The notes under the pieces: model-generated | Databases searched by the model: none | The model's input: the letters and a program-made list of their open reading frames with translations, nothing else | Told to the model about the DNA's origin: nothing | From: Alphaproteobacteria bacterium | Lineage (GTDB): Bacteria; Myxococcota_A; UBA796; GCA-2862545 | Direction of reading: 5' to 3' | Assembly: GCA_020632925.1 (NCBI GenBank) | Contig: JACKER010000027.1 | Span: 1 to 64,000, forward strand | DNA length: 64,000 nucleotides | Shown: piece after piece, positions 27,498-36,900 of the stretch | Position numbering within the stretch: the first letter of the stretch is position 1 | Layout of the letters: every line of letters starts with the position of its first letter | Program-made: the position numbers and the translations under genes

Positions 27498-28178
27498 GTG
27501 GTCCTGTTCTCGCTGCTCGCCTGTACCAAGCTCACCTTCGACGACCACCCGGTCTACGACCGCCCTGGCGACGTGGTGATCCGCGTGGTGGGCCCGTTCG
27601 GTCCGATCATCGGCGCGGAGCTCTATGCGTCGAACGACGGTTGCCGACCGGGGACGTCGGACGCCACCGGCCTGGCCACCGTCGGGAACGTGGAGCCGGA
27701 CGCGAACATCGTCGTCGACGGCCGCTTCACCGCGGACGGCGCCTTCGGCTGGTTCACGCTCACGCCCGACATGTGGCAGACGGGCGCGTCGACCGGCGAG
27801 CTCGACATCACGCTGCCGACACTGGAGATCGTGGACGACGGTGTGGTGGCGTCGGCGCTCGGTCCGCTCGAGCTCGACGCGGAGTGGGGCAAGATCGTCC
27901 GCTACGGGCAGCTCTCGCCGGATCTGCCGCTGGACGCCTGGCTGGACGCGGTGGTGTCGCGCGATCAGGTGGTGTGGAGTGCCTTCTTCGACGAGGGGCT
28001 GCTGGGCGGCGACCTGCACGTCAACGGGGACCAGCCCATCCCCGAGGACGCCACCCTGGTCTTCGTGCACCAGTCCGACGGCCACGTCGAGGAGATCCCG
28101 ATCGTGGGCGGCGAGCCGCTCTCGGTGGTGCTCCCGGCGTCCGGGATGTTGGTGCTGTTCGTCGGAGCTGCCGGCTGA
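27498..28178 (+). CDS. Lipoprotein of unknown function
   Basis: A 226-residue predicted lipoprotein: the GTG at 27498 follows AGGAGG by 5 bp and begins MVLFSLLACTKL, with lipobox Cys9. The first half (GDVVIRVVGPFGPIIGAELYASND...GLATVGNVEPDANIVVDG) looks like a carboxypeptidase-regulatory-like beta-sandwich. The second half contains DEGLLGGDLHVNGDQPIPEDATLVFVHQSDGHVEEIP. No enzyme motif is visible. Confidence 0.7.
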   Translation: MVLFSLLACTKLTFDDHPVYDRPGDVVIRVVGPFGPIIGAELYASNDGCRPGTSDATGLATVGNVEPDANIVVDGRFTADGAFGWFTLTPDMWQTGASTGELDITLPTLEIVDDGVVASALGPLELDAEWGKIVRYGQLSPDLPLDAWLDAVVSRDQVVWSAFFDEGLLGGDLHVNGDQPIPEDATLVFVHQSDGHVEEIPIVGGEPLSVVLPASGMLVLFVGAAG

Positions 28179-28207
28179 GCCTGTCCCTCCGCGAACGACC
28201 GCGCGCT

Positions 28208-29149
28208 TCAGCGACGGAGCGCCGCGTCGGACCCCAGCGTGGTCGCGAAGGCGTCGCGGAAGGCGGCTGAGGGCGTGGCCCGAGACCCCTCGCGCAGGGC
28301 GTCCTCCCACTCGGGTGGCAGGTCGCCGGCGTCCAACACCATCGCGCGCGTGCATCGCTCCCCGGCGAAGAACGCTCCGGGCTCGGGGAGCGAGGACCAG
28401 GCCGGTGCCGCCCTCCAGTGCCGGGACGGGGGAGGGCACCAGTCGTCGAGCAGTCCCCCGGCGCCGCGAGTGGCGAGCGCACGCACGAAGCCCACTACCG
28501 CCCACTGGTAGTGGTGGTCCCGGGGGAGCTCGGCGAGCCAGCGCGCGCGTCGGCCGACCCACCGACCCCAGGCCGCCTCGTCCAGCCGCCGCAGCACGTC
28601 GGGGTGGGCGTGCCCGGCTGCGATCAGCTCCCAGTCGGGCCGGCGGGTGGCCCGGAGCATGGCGTCCACGAGGTCGTTGGGGCACGCGAGCGCGCTCGAT
28701 CGGTTCCCGAGGGCCAGCCCGCACACGGCCAGCGAGTCGGGGCTCTCCAGCGCACGTCCCTCGTCCACCCACCGCACCCAGGCGCCCGCCACCAGACCCT
28801 GCCGTGCGATCAGGCGCTCCAGGCCTCGCTCGACGTGGGCCAGCAGCCGCGTACGTCGGCGGCGCTGGTGCGGCGACACCCCGGGCGGCGGGACCCAGCG
28901 AGCGACCGCCTCGCGCAACACCCGAGGATCCGCGAAGTGGGCGTCTTCGGGCTCTCCGAGCAGGCGTGCGTGGTGGCGCGCGCGGAGCACGACGCCGTCC
29001 ACCACGGGGTCGGGTCGAGCCGGGAGCCAGTGGGGACGCTCGGAGACCGCCTTGCGGAGGTCGAGCGCCAGGCGGTCGTCGTCGATCGCCGCCAGGAACG
29101 CGCGCCGGCCGAGCGGCTGGAGGAGGTGTCGGTACAGAGGGCTCCGCAC
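28208..29149 (-). CDS. Helical protein of unknown function
   Basis: A 313-residue, Arg/Trp-rich, probably cytoplasmic protein. It begins MRSPLYRHLLQPLGRRAFLA, contains RARRHA-type basic helices and WGRWVGRRARWLAELPRDHH, and ends TTLGSDAALRR. No domain recognised. The GTG at 29149 is chosen because the frame upstream runs antisense to the next gene; its ribosome binding site is weak. The opposite strand is also open in places, so the call is moderate. Confidence 0.5.
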   Translation of the reverse strand: MRSPLYRHLLQPLGRRAFLAAIDDDRLALDLRKAVSERPHWLPARPDPVVDGVVLRARHHARLLGEPEDAHFADPRVLREAVARWVPPPGVSPHQRRRRTRLLAHVERGLERLIARQGLVAGAWVRWVDEGRALESPDSLAVCGLALGNRSSALACPNDLVDAMLRATRRPDWELIAAGHAHPDVLRRLDEAAWGRWVGRRARWLAELPRDHHYQWAVVGFVRALATRGAGGLLDDWCPPPSRHWRAAPAWSSLPEPGAFFAGERCTRAMVLDAGDLPPEWEDALREGSRATPSAAFRDAFATTLGSDAALRR

Positions 29150-29200
29150 GCCCCACTGTAGCGCTCGCTCGGAGTCGCGGGTCGCGGTAGGAGGCGGGTC

Positions 29201-30388
29201 ATGCGCCACCGCGTCCCCTTCGCCACCGTCGTCGTCGCTTCGCTCGCTTGCGGAGGTCTGGGCGAGCAGCAGCCGCCCCCCGACACCGATGGCGTGCCCT
29301 CCGTCCCCGCCGAGGCCGAGCCCACGCCTGGCGTCGTCGTGAGCAGCCTCGTCCCCGAGGACGAGTCCTGCCTGTGGCGGGCGGCGCGCTTCCCGGGTGG
29401 CGAGGACGTGGGTGCGCTCGTGCAGCTCGGCGGTCTCGACTGCCCCGAGACCTGGGTGGGCAGCGCATCGGGCGATCGGGCCGTGCTCCTGTGGGCCACG
29501 GGCGGCGCGCTGCGGCTCGGCGACGCGACGACACGGCTCCCGGCCCCGCCGGTCGTGCCCGAGGCGGTGGGGCTCGACGGCGAGGTCCCCGTGATGTGCG
29601 CCCGGATCGACGCCGAGCTCGTGGAGGACGACGGGGAGACGCCGCGGCACTTCCAGGTCGGCAGCGACGCGGTCGAGGCGGAGACGGAGGACGCCGTGGC
29701 CCGGTCGTGGCGTCTCGTCGACGGTGCCTGGACGGAGGGTGCGTTCGCGCCCGTCCACACGGCCGGTGTGCCGCATCCGTGCGCGGCGCTTCCGAAGTTC
29801 CCGCGGGAGGGCGTCGCCAGCGGCCCGCCGGTGCAGGCCGAGCAGGAGGCCTCGGGTGCCGAGGGTGCCGACGCCGAGCAGCTCGAGGCGCTCGACCCCG
29901 TGTCCTGGGCGGTGGCCGCGGGGGGGCAGGTCGCGCTGCATCGCGAGGCCGTCGAGAGCGGCTTCGTCGATGGACCACCGGTCGCGTGGCGGGTGGGCGG
30001 CGGCGACTGGGCGCTCGTCGACGGCGTCGAGGGGGCGGTCGTCCAGGTCCGTGGCCCCTGGCTGTTCGTGTCCACGAAGGCCCGCAGCCGTCTGCTGGAC
30101 GCGCGGACCGGCGAGGAGGCGTGGTTCTCGCCCGGCTGGGGCGTGCTCGTCCCGGACGACGTCGTCGGTCGCGAGCGGGAGCCGTCGACAGACCTCGAGG
30201 AGGAGCTGCGCGAGCCCGAAGCCGCCGCGTCCACGAGCCCCGAGCCCGCGGTGGCAGCGCCCGCTCCGGCAGCGCCCGCTCCGACGCCGGCCTCCTCCTC
30301 GCCGCCCGCGATGCGCGCGAAGGCGCCGGGGGCGATGCGCCCGGGGACGAAGGCCAAGGTCAAGCGCGTCCAGCCGGTGCCGCACTGA
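29201..30388 (+). CDS. Lipoprotein with Pro/Ala-rich tail
   Basis: A 395-residue predicted lipoprotein (MRHRVPFATVVVASLAC, Cys17). The middle has beta-rich segments (CLWRAARFPGGEDVGALVQL, GDRAVLLWATGGALRLGD, WAVAAGGQVALHREA) and the last ~70 residues are Ala/Pro-rich then basic (AMRAKAPGAMRPGTKAKVKR), which could reach through peptidoglycan or bind a polyanion. Function unknown. Its TGA overlaps the next ATG by one base. Confidence 0.68.
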   Translation: MRHRVPFATVVVASLACGGLGEQQPPPDTDGVPSVPAEAEPTPGVVVSSLVPEDESCLWRAARFPGGEDVGALVQLGGLDCPETWVGSASGDRAVLLWATGGALRLGDATTRLPAPPVVPEAVGLDGEVPVMCARIDAELVEDDGETPRHFQVGSDAVEAETEDAVARSWRLVDGAWTEGAFAPVHTAGVPHPCAALPKFPREGVASGPPVQAEQEASGAEGADAEQLEALDPVSWAVAAGGQVALHREAVESGFVDGPPVAWRVGGGDWALVDGVEGAVVQVRGPWLFVSTKARSRLLDARTGEEAWFSPGWGVLVPDDVVGREREPSTDLEEELREPEAAASTSPEPAVAAPAPAAPAPTPASSSPPAMRAKAPGAMRPGTKAKVKRVQPVPH

Positions 30389-30897
30389 TGGGCGACTGGA
30401 ACCGGCCGCTGACCGAGGAGGAGCGCGCGTGGATCGCGTCCGCGCGCCAGACCACGCACACCCTGTACGAAGGCCGGACCACCCCGCACCGCAGCTGCGG
30501 GATCGCGATGGCCGAGACGTACGGCCGGCCCACGGCGGCGTACCAGGCGCTGCGACGAGGCGGGATCACCGGGTGCGGGGAGTGCGGTGTGATCGTGGGC
30601 GCGCGGCTGGTCCTCGGCGAGATCTTCGGCGATCCCGATCCGACCGGACCTACGACGCCTGCGCTGCTCACCGCGATGACCGAGCTCGAGGCGCGCTGGC
30701 GCGATCGGATGGACCGCGGTCCGGCGCCGGGCACCGACATCGTCTGCAACACGCTGACCAGCCCCTACGCGGACTTCCGCGGACCCGAGCGCGCCGGCTT
30801 CTGTACGCGGTTGTCCGCCGACATCAGCGAGCTGCTGGCCGAGGTGATCGTGCGCAACGGCGGGATGGCCCTCGCCGCCGGCGGCCGCCCCGAATAG
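30388..30897 (+). CDS. C_GCAxxG_C_C-like redox protein
   Basis: A 169-residue cytoplasmic protein resembling the C_GCAxxG_C_C family of putative redox proteins. Conserved features include SCGIAMAETYG, GGITGCGECGVIVGARLVLG, a later DIVCNTLTSPY and GFCTRLSADISELL, giving the expected spread of conserved Cys. In this family the gene often sits with metal or redox systems; function remains unproved. ATG overlaps the preceding stop (TGATG), so it is co-translated with the lipoprotein, and it precedes nhaD by 24 bp. Confidence 0.68.
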   Translation: MGDWNRPLTEEERAWIASARQTTHTLYEGRTTPHRSCGIAMAETYGRPTAAYQALRRGGITGCGECGVIVGARLVLGEIFGDPDPTGPTTPALLTAMTELEARWRDRMDRGPAPGTDIVCNTLTSPYADFRGPERAGFCTRLSADISELLAEVIVRNGGMALAAGGRPE

Positions 30898-30921
30898 CAG
30901 CAGGCCCCAAAGGAAGGCCTC

Positions 30922-32199
30922 GTGGTCACCCTGGTCGTCGGTCTGTTCGTCGTCGGGTACCTCGCGATCGCGTTCGAGCACCCGATCCAGGTCAACAAGG
31001 CAGCGTCGGCGCTGCTCACCGGGGTCCTCACGTGGACGACCTACGCCCTGCTCGGCGAGCACGGCGCGCAGGAGCACCTGGCCGAGCACGTCGGTGAGAT
31101 CGCGCAGATCCTGTTCTTCCTGATCGGTGCGATGACCATCGTGGAGCTGATCGACGCCCACGACGGCTTCCAGGCCATCGTCGACGTGATCGCGACGCGC
31201 AGCAAGCCGCGGTTGGTCGCGCTGATGACCGTCGTGACCTTCTTCCTGTCGTCGGTCATCGACAACCTGACCACCACCATCGTGATGGTGTCGCTGCTCC
31301 GCAAGATCCTCGGCGATCGCGAAGAGCGGATGCTGATCGTGGGGCTCGTGGTGGTCGCGGCGAACGCCGGTGGCGCCTGGAGCCCGATCGGCGACGTGAC
31401 GACGACGATGCTGTGGATCGGGGGGCAGATCACGGTCGCCGCGCTGGTGGAGCACACCTTCCTCGCGTCGGTCGTGTGCGCGGCGTTGCCGGCGATCGCG
31501 GTCGCGATGCGGCTGAAGGGCCCGATCGTGGGACCCGAGGACCCGCAGCAGAACCAGAACTACACCCGCAGCGCGCTCGAGCGGAACGTCGTGCTGGGCC
31601 TCGGCATCGGCAGCCTGCTGTTCGTGCCGGTGTTCAAGACGATGACGCACCTGCCGCCGTTCATGGGCATGCTCTGCGGCCTGGGCGTCATGTGGGTCGT
31701 GACCGAGCTGATCCACAGCGGCAAGGACGAGGCCGAGAAGGGCCTGCTCTCCGTGAACCACGCGCTGCGAAAGATCGACACGCCCTCGATGCTGTTCTTC
31801 CTCGGCATCCTGCTCGCGGTCGGCGCGCTCGAGTCGGTCGAGGTGCTGCACGGCGTCGCCGGCTGGCTCGACCGGACCATCGGGAACGCGGACATCGTGA
31901 ACATCGTCATCGGCCTGCTGTCGGCGGTGATCGACAACGTCCCGCTGGTGGCGGCCGCGATGGGCATGTACACGCTCGAGCAGTTCCCGCAGGACGACAC
32001 GTTCTGGGTGTTCCTGGCCTACTGCGCGGGGACGGGCGGCAGCGCGCTCATCATCGGCAGCGCGGCGGGCGTCGCCGCGATGGGGCTCGAGCACATCGCG
32101 TTCGGGTGGTACCTCAAGCGCGTGTCGGGCCTCGCGCTCCTCGGCTACCTCGGCGGGGCCGCGGTCTTCCTGCTCCAGCGCTTCCTCGTCGGCGGCTGA
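30922..32199 (+). CDS. nhaD: Na+/H+ antiporter NhaD family
   Basis: A 425-residue inner-membrane protein with about 11-12 hydrophobic helices. SVIDNLTTTIVMVSLLRK, NAGGAWSPIGDVTTTMLWIG and AVIDNVPLVAAAMGMY are hallmark NhaD/ArsB-fold (ion transporter superfamily) motifs; the paired IDN signatures reflect the inverted repeat of the fold. It should exchange Na+ (or Li+) for protons. GTG start at 30922 with AAGGAAGG upstream. Its last 55 bp overlap the end of the convergent phosphatase gene. Confidence 0.93.
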   Translation: MVTLVVGLFVVGYLAIAFEHPIQVNKAASALLTGVLTWTTYALLGEHGAQEHLAEHVGEIAQILFFLIGAMTIVELIDAHDGFQAIVDVIATRSKPRLVALMTVVTFFLSSVIDNLTTTIVMVSLLRKILGDREERMLIVGLVVVAANAGGAWSPIGDVTTTMLWIGGQITVAALVEHTFLASVVCAALPAIAVAMRLKGPIVGPEDPQQNQNYTRSALERNVVLGLGIGSLLFVPVFKTMTHLPPFMGMLCGLGVMWVVTELIHSGKDEAEKGLLSVNHALRKIDTPSMLFFLGILLAVGALESVEVLHGVAGWLDRTIGNADIVNIVIGLLSAVIDNVPLVAAAMGMYTLEQFPQDDTFWVFLAYCAGTGGSALIIGSAAGVAAMGLEHIAFGWYLKRVSGLALLGYLGGAAVFLLQRFLVGG

Positions 32200-35100
32200 C
32201 GCCGGAGGAGCGGGAGCAGCCCGAGCAGCACGAGCGTCCCCGTGGCGGACCCCGCGCTGCGACACCCGCAGGCGGACACGTCGCCGCGATCGAACCGATC
32301 GTCGGGGGCCGCGCCGCGTTCGGCCACGATCATCGCGAAGGTCTGGAGGGTGACGCCGCCGTCGCCGTCGTCCGCCTCGATCTGGAAGGGGGTCGCGCGG
32401 CCCGGCTCCTCGGGCGCCTTCCAGTGCACCACGCCGTCCTCGGTGAGCGAGGCGTCGCCCGGCGCGGCCAGGCGCAGGTGGACGTCGTCGGTGTCGCGCA
32501 CCACGACCTGGTAGTCCATGCGCGCGCCCGGCTCGATCAGCACGCGTCCGGGGAAGCTCTCGAAGACCGGCGCGAGGTTGTTCACTTCGACCTCGAACAG
32601 CTGCGACTCGCCCTGCCCCTCGTCGTCGGTCACGGTCAGGCCGACGAGCCAGTGTCCGTCGTCGTCCCAGGCGTGCTCGACCTCGTCGCCGACCAGGGTG
32701 GTGCCGTCGCCGAAGCTCCAGGTGGCGGTGACCACGTCGTCCACGCCGGGATCGATCGCGTGCACGCGGAACACCTGGGCCACGCCCTCGTCGACGACCG
32801 ACGGCGCGAAGAGCGTACGGATCGACGGCGCCACGTTCGAGAGCACGAGGTCCACGGTCTGCGACACGAGCCCGCCGTCGCCGTCCTCCACGTAGACCCG
32901 CACCGGCCAGGGACCCTGGTCGGGGAACACGTGGACCACCTGCTCGCCGACCTCGCGGGGTGACCCGTCGCGGAAGTCCCAGGTCACGACGAGCACGTCA
33001 CCGGTGCCCGGATCGCTCGCGAAGGCCTCGAAGGTGATGGCGGCGCCCTCCTCGAGGGGCCCGGTCGTGACGACGTCGTCGATCGCCGGCGGCGCGTTGG
33101 CGACGTCGATCGTGGCGAACGCGACCGCGGAGGCGCCCTGGTCGTCCTCGAGCGTGACGGTCACCGGGATGGCCCCCGAGTCGGGGAAGGTACGGAGGAT
33201 CGAGGATCCGACCTCGACGTCGCCGCCGCCGAAGTCCCAGGTGACCGTGAACGGGTCGTACCCGGGGTCGGAGGCGATGGCGGTGATGCGGACCGGCGTC
33301 CCCTCGATGGCGCCGGGGGCGTCGACGCTGGTGAGCGCGGGCGGGGCGTTGGCCACGTCGATCGGGAGCTGTCCCTCGGCGATGCGGCCCGCGTCGTCGG
33401 TGACCGTGAGCTGGGCGACGTGGGTGCCGTCGTCGAAGAAGGTGACGTTGACGACGTCGCCGTCGTAGCGGTCGCCGTCGACCATCCAGACGTAGGTGAG
33501 CGGGTCGTTGCCGGGGTCGGACGCGATGGCGGTGAGGGTCACGGGGGTGCCCTCGACGGCCCCGGCGCTCGCGAACAGGTCGTCGATGACGGGTGCGCCG
33601 TTGTCGATGTTGACGGTGAGCGTGTCGGTGGCGGTGCCCCCGCCGGTGTCGGTCGCGGTGACGGTGACGGTGTACCGGCCCTCCGAGGTCCACGCGTGGG
33701 TGGCGGCGTTGCCCACGTCGTCGGGGGTGCCGTCGCCCCAGTCCCAGCGGTAGTCGGTGACCGGGTTGCCGTCGGGCTGGATGGCGAGGACCGAGTAGGA
33801 CAGGACCTCGGCCTCCATCGCGAGCACGCCGCCCTGCAGATCGACGATGGTGGTCACGCCCTTGTGCAGGGCGAAAGTGTCCTGGACGATGCCCTGGTCG
33901 TCGAGGAAGCGGCCCGTCAGCTCGAGCCCGTCGACGTCGAGGACCAGCGAGCCGAGCGCCGAGAGCGAGACCTTCATCACCGGGTGGTCGAGCGGACCCC
34001 AGGACGCCTGGCCACTGCTCCCGGCGACGACCTCGATCGTGCCCTCGTGCCCGACCAGGTCCGGCGGCCACTTGGTGTACGGCCCGTCGCCGGCGGGGTC
34101 ACCGTCGTGGTCCTGCAGGATCTGCTCGGGCAACAGCTCGTCGCTCGTGCCATACGCCCCGTCGATCAGGAAGCTGCGCTCGTAGCTGTGGCTGTGGCCG
34201 GTGAGCACGAGGTCCACGCCGGCGTCCTCGAGGATCGGCAGCAGGTTCTCCCGCATCTCGACCATCTCGCGCTCGCGGTCGCTGTCGTGGCTCCCTTTGG
34301 AGTAGGGCGGGTGGTGGAAGATGGCGATGAGCCAGTCGGCGTTGGTGGCCGCCAGATCGGCCTGGAGCCAGGTGGCCATCGCGGCGGTGGGCGAGCGGTC
34401 GGAGTGGTAGCTGTCGAGGTCCACGACGTGGACGTTGCCGTGGTCGAAGCTCCAGTAGGCTTCCGTGCCCGAGGGGACGCCGCCCGACTCGGCCGCCGCG
34501 GGCCACGAGAACAGGTCGAAGTAGGGGCCGGTCTGCGTGTCGGAGTACGCGCTGTACCCGTCGTGGTTGCCGAGCGCGGCCCACAGCGGCACCTGGCGCA
34601 GCATCTCCGGGTAGAACGCGAAGACCGCCTCGTCGTACTCGCTCTCGGTCCCAGACCCGTAGGCGTTGTCGCCGAGCATCAGCCAGACCTGGGTGTAGAG
34701 CGGATCGGGCGCGAGTGTGTAGTAGGCGTCCCGGACGGCGGCCGCGTCGGCGTTCGCGGTGCCGCTGTCGCCGAGGACCCAGAACCTGAGCGGGACCTGG
34801 GCCCCGGTGGCCGGCGGGGTGTGGAGGACGTGCTGGGGGTCGGCGCCCTCGAGCACGCCCGCGGTCGGGTGGGCGACGGCGTAGGCCACGTCGGTGTCCG
34901 CGGTCCACCCATCGATACGGATCTCGTGCTCGAAGCCGATGACCCCGTCGCGCCGGACGTGGGTGAGGCTCAGCGGGGTCGCTCCCCAGCGCAGCTCGCC
35001 CTCGCCGGGGCCGTCCGTCTTCCAGCGCACCAGGACGCCCTGCGGGGTGGGCTGCTGGAGGAAGGGTCCCCGGACGATGGCGGTGGGGCCGTTCCAACCG

Positions 35101-35636
35101 CTGATCCCGAGGTCCATGACGAGATCGTTGCTCGTGGGGCCCTGGTTGTGGACCTCGACGGCGACCACGTTGGTGCCCGCCTGGAGCACGCCGTCGGGGA
35201 TCACGACCTGGAGGTACTCGTCCTGCGCGGTCCCGTAGACGCCGGTGGTGGCGTACGACAGCGCGGTGGCGCCGACGGCGAGGTTGTCGCGGAGGACCTC
35301 CACCCCGTTCACGTAGACCGCGGCGCCGTCGTCGCGACGCAGGGAGAGCGAGGAGGCCTCGAACACACTCGGGTCGGCGACGGTGAACGTGGTGCGGAAC
35401 CAGCTCGTCGGGTACCGGTCGAGGGGATCGGGGCCGTAGCCGATGGTGGTGGTGAGCGGCAGCAGCCCGTAGCCGAGGGGTGCCGGGCCGCTCGCCCAGG
35501 CGCTGTCGTCGTAGGCGGGCTGCTCCCAGCCGGGCCCGGGGTCGACGCCGGTGTCGAGGTACCGCCACGGGTCGCCGCGGGGGAGCAGCGGGGTCTCGCC
35601 GGCGTGAGCGGCCAGGGCCAGCAGCAGCGGGTTCAC
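32145..35636 (-). CDS. Secreted metallophosphoesterase with PKD repeats and MYXO-CTERM
   Basis: A 1163-residue surface protein. Order: short signal (MNPLLLALAAHAGE); a galactose-binding-like beta domain (about 20-180); an Fn3-like purple-acid-phosphatase N-domain (RGPFLQQPTPQGVLVRWKT); a calcineurin-like phosphoesterase with FWVLGDSG (~287), LMLGDNAYGS, ALGNHDG (~355) and LTGHSHSYERS (~478); about five PKD-type domains (640-1090, each with a YRWDWGDGTPDD-like or WSFGDGTTL motif); and a MYXO-CTERM tail (ACGCRSAG, hydrophobic run, Arg-rich end). It should hydrolyse phosphate esters outside the cell. GTG at 35636 overlaps the TPR gene stop. Confidence 0.9.
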   Translation of the reverse strand: MNPLLLALAAHAGETPLLPRGDPWRYLDTGVDPGPGWEQPAYDDSAWASGPAPLGYGLLPLTTTIGYGPDPLDRYPTSWFRTTFTVADPSVFEASSLSLRRDDGAAVYVNGVEVLRDNLAVGATALSYATTGVYGTAQDEYLQVVIPDGVLQAGTNVVAVEVHNQGPTSNDLVMDLGISGWNGPTAIVRGPFLQQPTPQGVLVRWKTDGPGEGELRWGATPLSLTHVRRDGVIGFEHEIRIDGWTADTDVAYAVAHPTAGVLEGADPQHVLHTPPATGAQVPLRFWVLGDSGTANADAAAVRDAYYTLAPDPLYTQVWLMLGDNAYGSGTESEYDEAVFAFYPEMLRQVPLWAALGNHDGYSAYSDTQTGPYFDLFSWPAAAESGGVPSGTEAYWSFDHGNVHVVDLDSYHSDRSPTAAMATWLQADLAATNADWLIAIFHHPPYSKGSHDSDREREMVEMRENLLPILEDAGVDLVLTGHSHSYERSFLIDGAYGTSDELLPEQILQDHDGDPAGDGPYTKWPPDLVGHEGTIEVVAGSSGQASWGPLDHPVMKVSLSALGSLVLDVDGLELTGRFLDDQGIVQDTFALHKGVTTIVDLQGGVLAMEAEVLSYSVLAIQPDGNPVTDYRWDWGDGTPDDVGNAATHAWTSEGRYTVTVTATDTGGGTATDTLTVNIDNGAPVIDDLFASAGAVEGTPVTLTAIASDPGNDPLTYVWMVDGDRYDGDVVNVTFFDDGTHVAQLTVTDDAGRIAEGQLPIDVANAPPALTSVDAPGAIEGTPVRITAIASDPGYDPFTVTWDFGGGDVEVGSSILRTFPDSGAIPVTVTLEDDQGASAVAFATIDVANAPPAIDDVVTTGPLEEGAAITFEAFASDPGTGDVLVVTWDFRDGSPREVGEQVVHVFPDQGPWPVRVYVEDGDGGLVSQTVDLVLSNVAPSIRTLFAPSVVDEGVAQVFRVHAIDPGVDDVVTATWSFGDGTTLVGDEVEHAWDDDGHWLVGLTVTDDEGQGESQLFEVEVNNLAPVFESFPGRVLIEPGARMDYQVVVRDTDDVHLRLAAPGDASLTEDGVVHWKAPEEPGRATPFQIEADDGDGGVTLQTFAMIVAERGAAPDDRFDRGDVSACGCRSAGSATGTLVLLGLLPLLRRQPPTRKRWSRKTAAPPR

Positions 35637-36250
35637 CACCCCTCGATCTCCGCCCGGCGTTCCCACCAGGTCGGGGTGTCGGGCATGGCGTCGAGGCGCC
35701 CGAGGGCGGACTCGGGTCGACCGAGGGCGAGCTCGAGGGCAACGGCGCGGTCGACGACGGCGGGGGCGGTCAGGCCGCTGTCGTCGAGGGCAGCGAGCGC
35801 GGCCTCGGGGTCGCCCTGACGCTCGAGCAGGGTGGCGACGAGGAGCACGTCGTCGGGCGAGGGTGCGCGAGAGGTGGCGATGGCGCGGCGGAGGTCGCCG
35901 ATGGCGTCCGCGGTCATCCCGAGGTCGGCGCGGGCGTGCGCCCTCGCGGCGAGCGCTCCGGCGTGGTCGGGGAGGACCTTCAGGACGGCGTCGAGCTGGA
36001 CGAGGGCGTCGGCGGGGCGGGGTCCGGCGAGGAGCAGCCCGCGCGAGAGCGCGAGCTCGACGGGGGAGGCGCCGCAGGCCTCGGCGCGACCGACCGCCTC
36101 GAGGGCCTCGTCGGTGCGCCGTTCGTCGGCCAGCGCCCGCGCACGCTCGAGCCACAGGCCGGGCTCGCAGGCGGAGAGCTCGTGCAGGCGCGCGTCCATG
36201 CGCTCGTCCGCCCCGGGGTGGGCGGCGGCGACGGCGAGCGCCCACCACAT
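35633..36250 (-). CDS. TPR-repeat protein
   Basis: A 205-residue protein with a short signal-like start (MWWALAVAAAHPG) and tetratricopeptide-like helices (WLERARALADERRTDEALEA, LVQLDAVLKVLPDHAGALAA, LRRAIATSRAPSPDDVLLVA, ALAALDDSGL). TPRs mediate protein contacts. It sits between a lipoprotein and the metallophosphoesterase, coupled to both by overlapping stop/start codons, so the three products probably work in the same compartment. Confidence 0.8.
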   Translation of the reverse strand: MWWALAVAAAHPGADERMDARLHELSACEPGLWLERARALADERRTDEALEAVGRAEACGASPVELALSRGLLLAGPRPADALVQLDAVLKVLPDHAGALAARAHARADLGMTADAIGDLRRAIATSRAPSPDDVLLVATLLERQGDPEAALAALDDSGLTAPAVVDRAVALELALGRPESALGRLDAMPDTPTWWERRAEIEGW

Positions 36251-36759
36251 CAGGGATTGCTCTCGAGCTCTAGCGGGAACGCGCCCAGGTCGGCCTCCAG
36301 GTCCCCACCATAGATCGCGTTGTAGAGCAGCGGGTTGATCGCGAGCTCGCCGTACTCGCCCGGACGCTCGCCGACGAGGACGTAGTTGAGGATCAGGCCC
36401 CAACAATCCTCGACGGACGTCACGGGGTGGAGCGAGAGGGTCATGTACCCGGCGGCGTCGGTGGTGCCGTCGGCGATGACGTTGCCGATGGTCCAGCCGC
36501 GGTCCACGACCCACACGTGGGTGTTGGGCGCGGGCTGACCGTTGGCGCCCATGGCGTACCCGGTGAGCGTGACGTCCCAGGTCGTGACCTCGCCGCACGC
36601 ACCGCTGGTGTCGGTGTCGGCGTCCGAGTCGGCATCGGTGTCCGCGTCGGTGTCGGTGTCGGTGTCGGCCTCGTCGGTGTCGGTCTCGTACGTGTCGACG
36701 TCCGAGCCGGCGCAAGCGAGGAGCAGGAGGAGACTGGAGTGGAGCAGGTGGTGTCGCAT
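36250..36759 (-). CDS. Lipoprotein with Thr/Asp low-complexity linker
   Basis: A 169-residue lipoprotein: MRHHLLHSSLLLLLAC with lipobox Cys16, then ~35 residues of TD/AD repeats (TDTDTDADTDADSDADTD), then a beta-sandwich region starting CGEVTTWDVTLTGYAMGANG and containing TTDAAGYMTLSLHPV. The acidic linker may be a spacer or bind calcium. It is encoded by a short tandem repeat that could vary in length. First gene of the lipoprotein-TPR-phosphatase operon. The open frame upstream is only the repeat region read through. Confidence 0.78.
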   Translation of the reverse strand: MRHHLLHSSLLLLLACAGSDVDTYETDTDEADTDTDTDADTDADSDADTDTSGACGEVTTWDVTLTGYAMGANGQPAPNTHVWVVDRGWTIGNVIADGTTDAAGYMTLSLHPVTSVEDCWGLILNYVLVGERPGEYGELAINPLLYNAIYGGDLEADLGAFPLELESNP

Positions 36760-36900
36760 GGACGGCACGTAGCTCGAGGCTGATTCTCCCCATCGTATCA
36801 GCTCGTGTCTTCCCGTTACCGGCTTCCCCTCATCTCCGGCTGCGCTTCGCTCCGCCTCCTCGGGCGGCCGCCCTTGGCGACTTCCCCGTCTCATTGGTCC

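Noticed and set aside
28810..32265. Minus-strand open frame of about 1150 codons
   Set aside because: It covers NhaD, the redox protein and a lipoprotein in antisense; the plus-strand genes have clear motifs.
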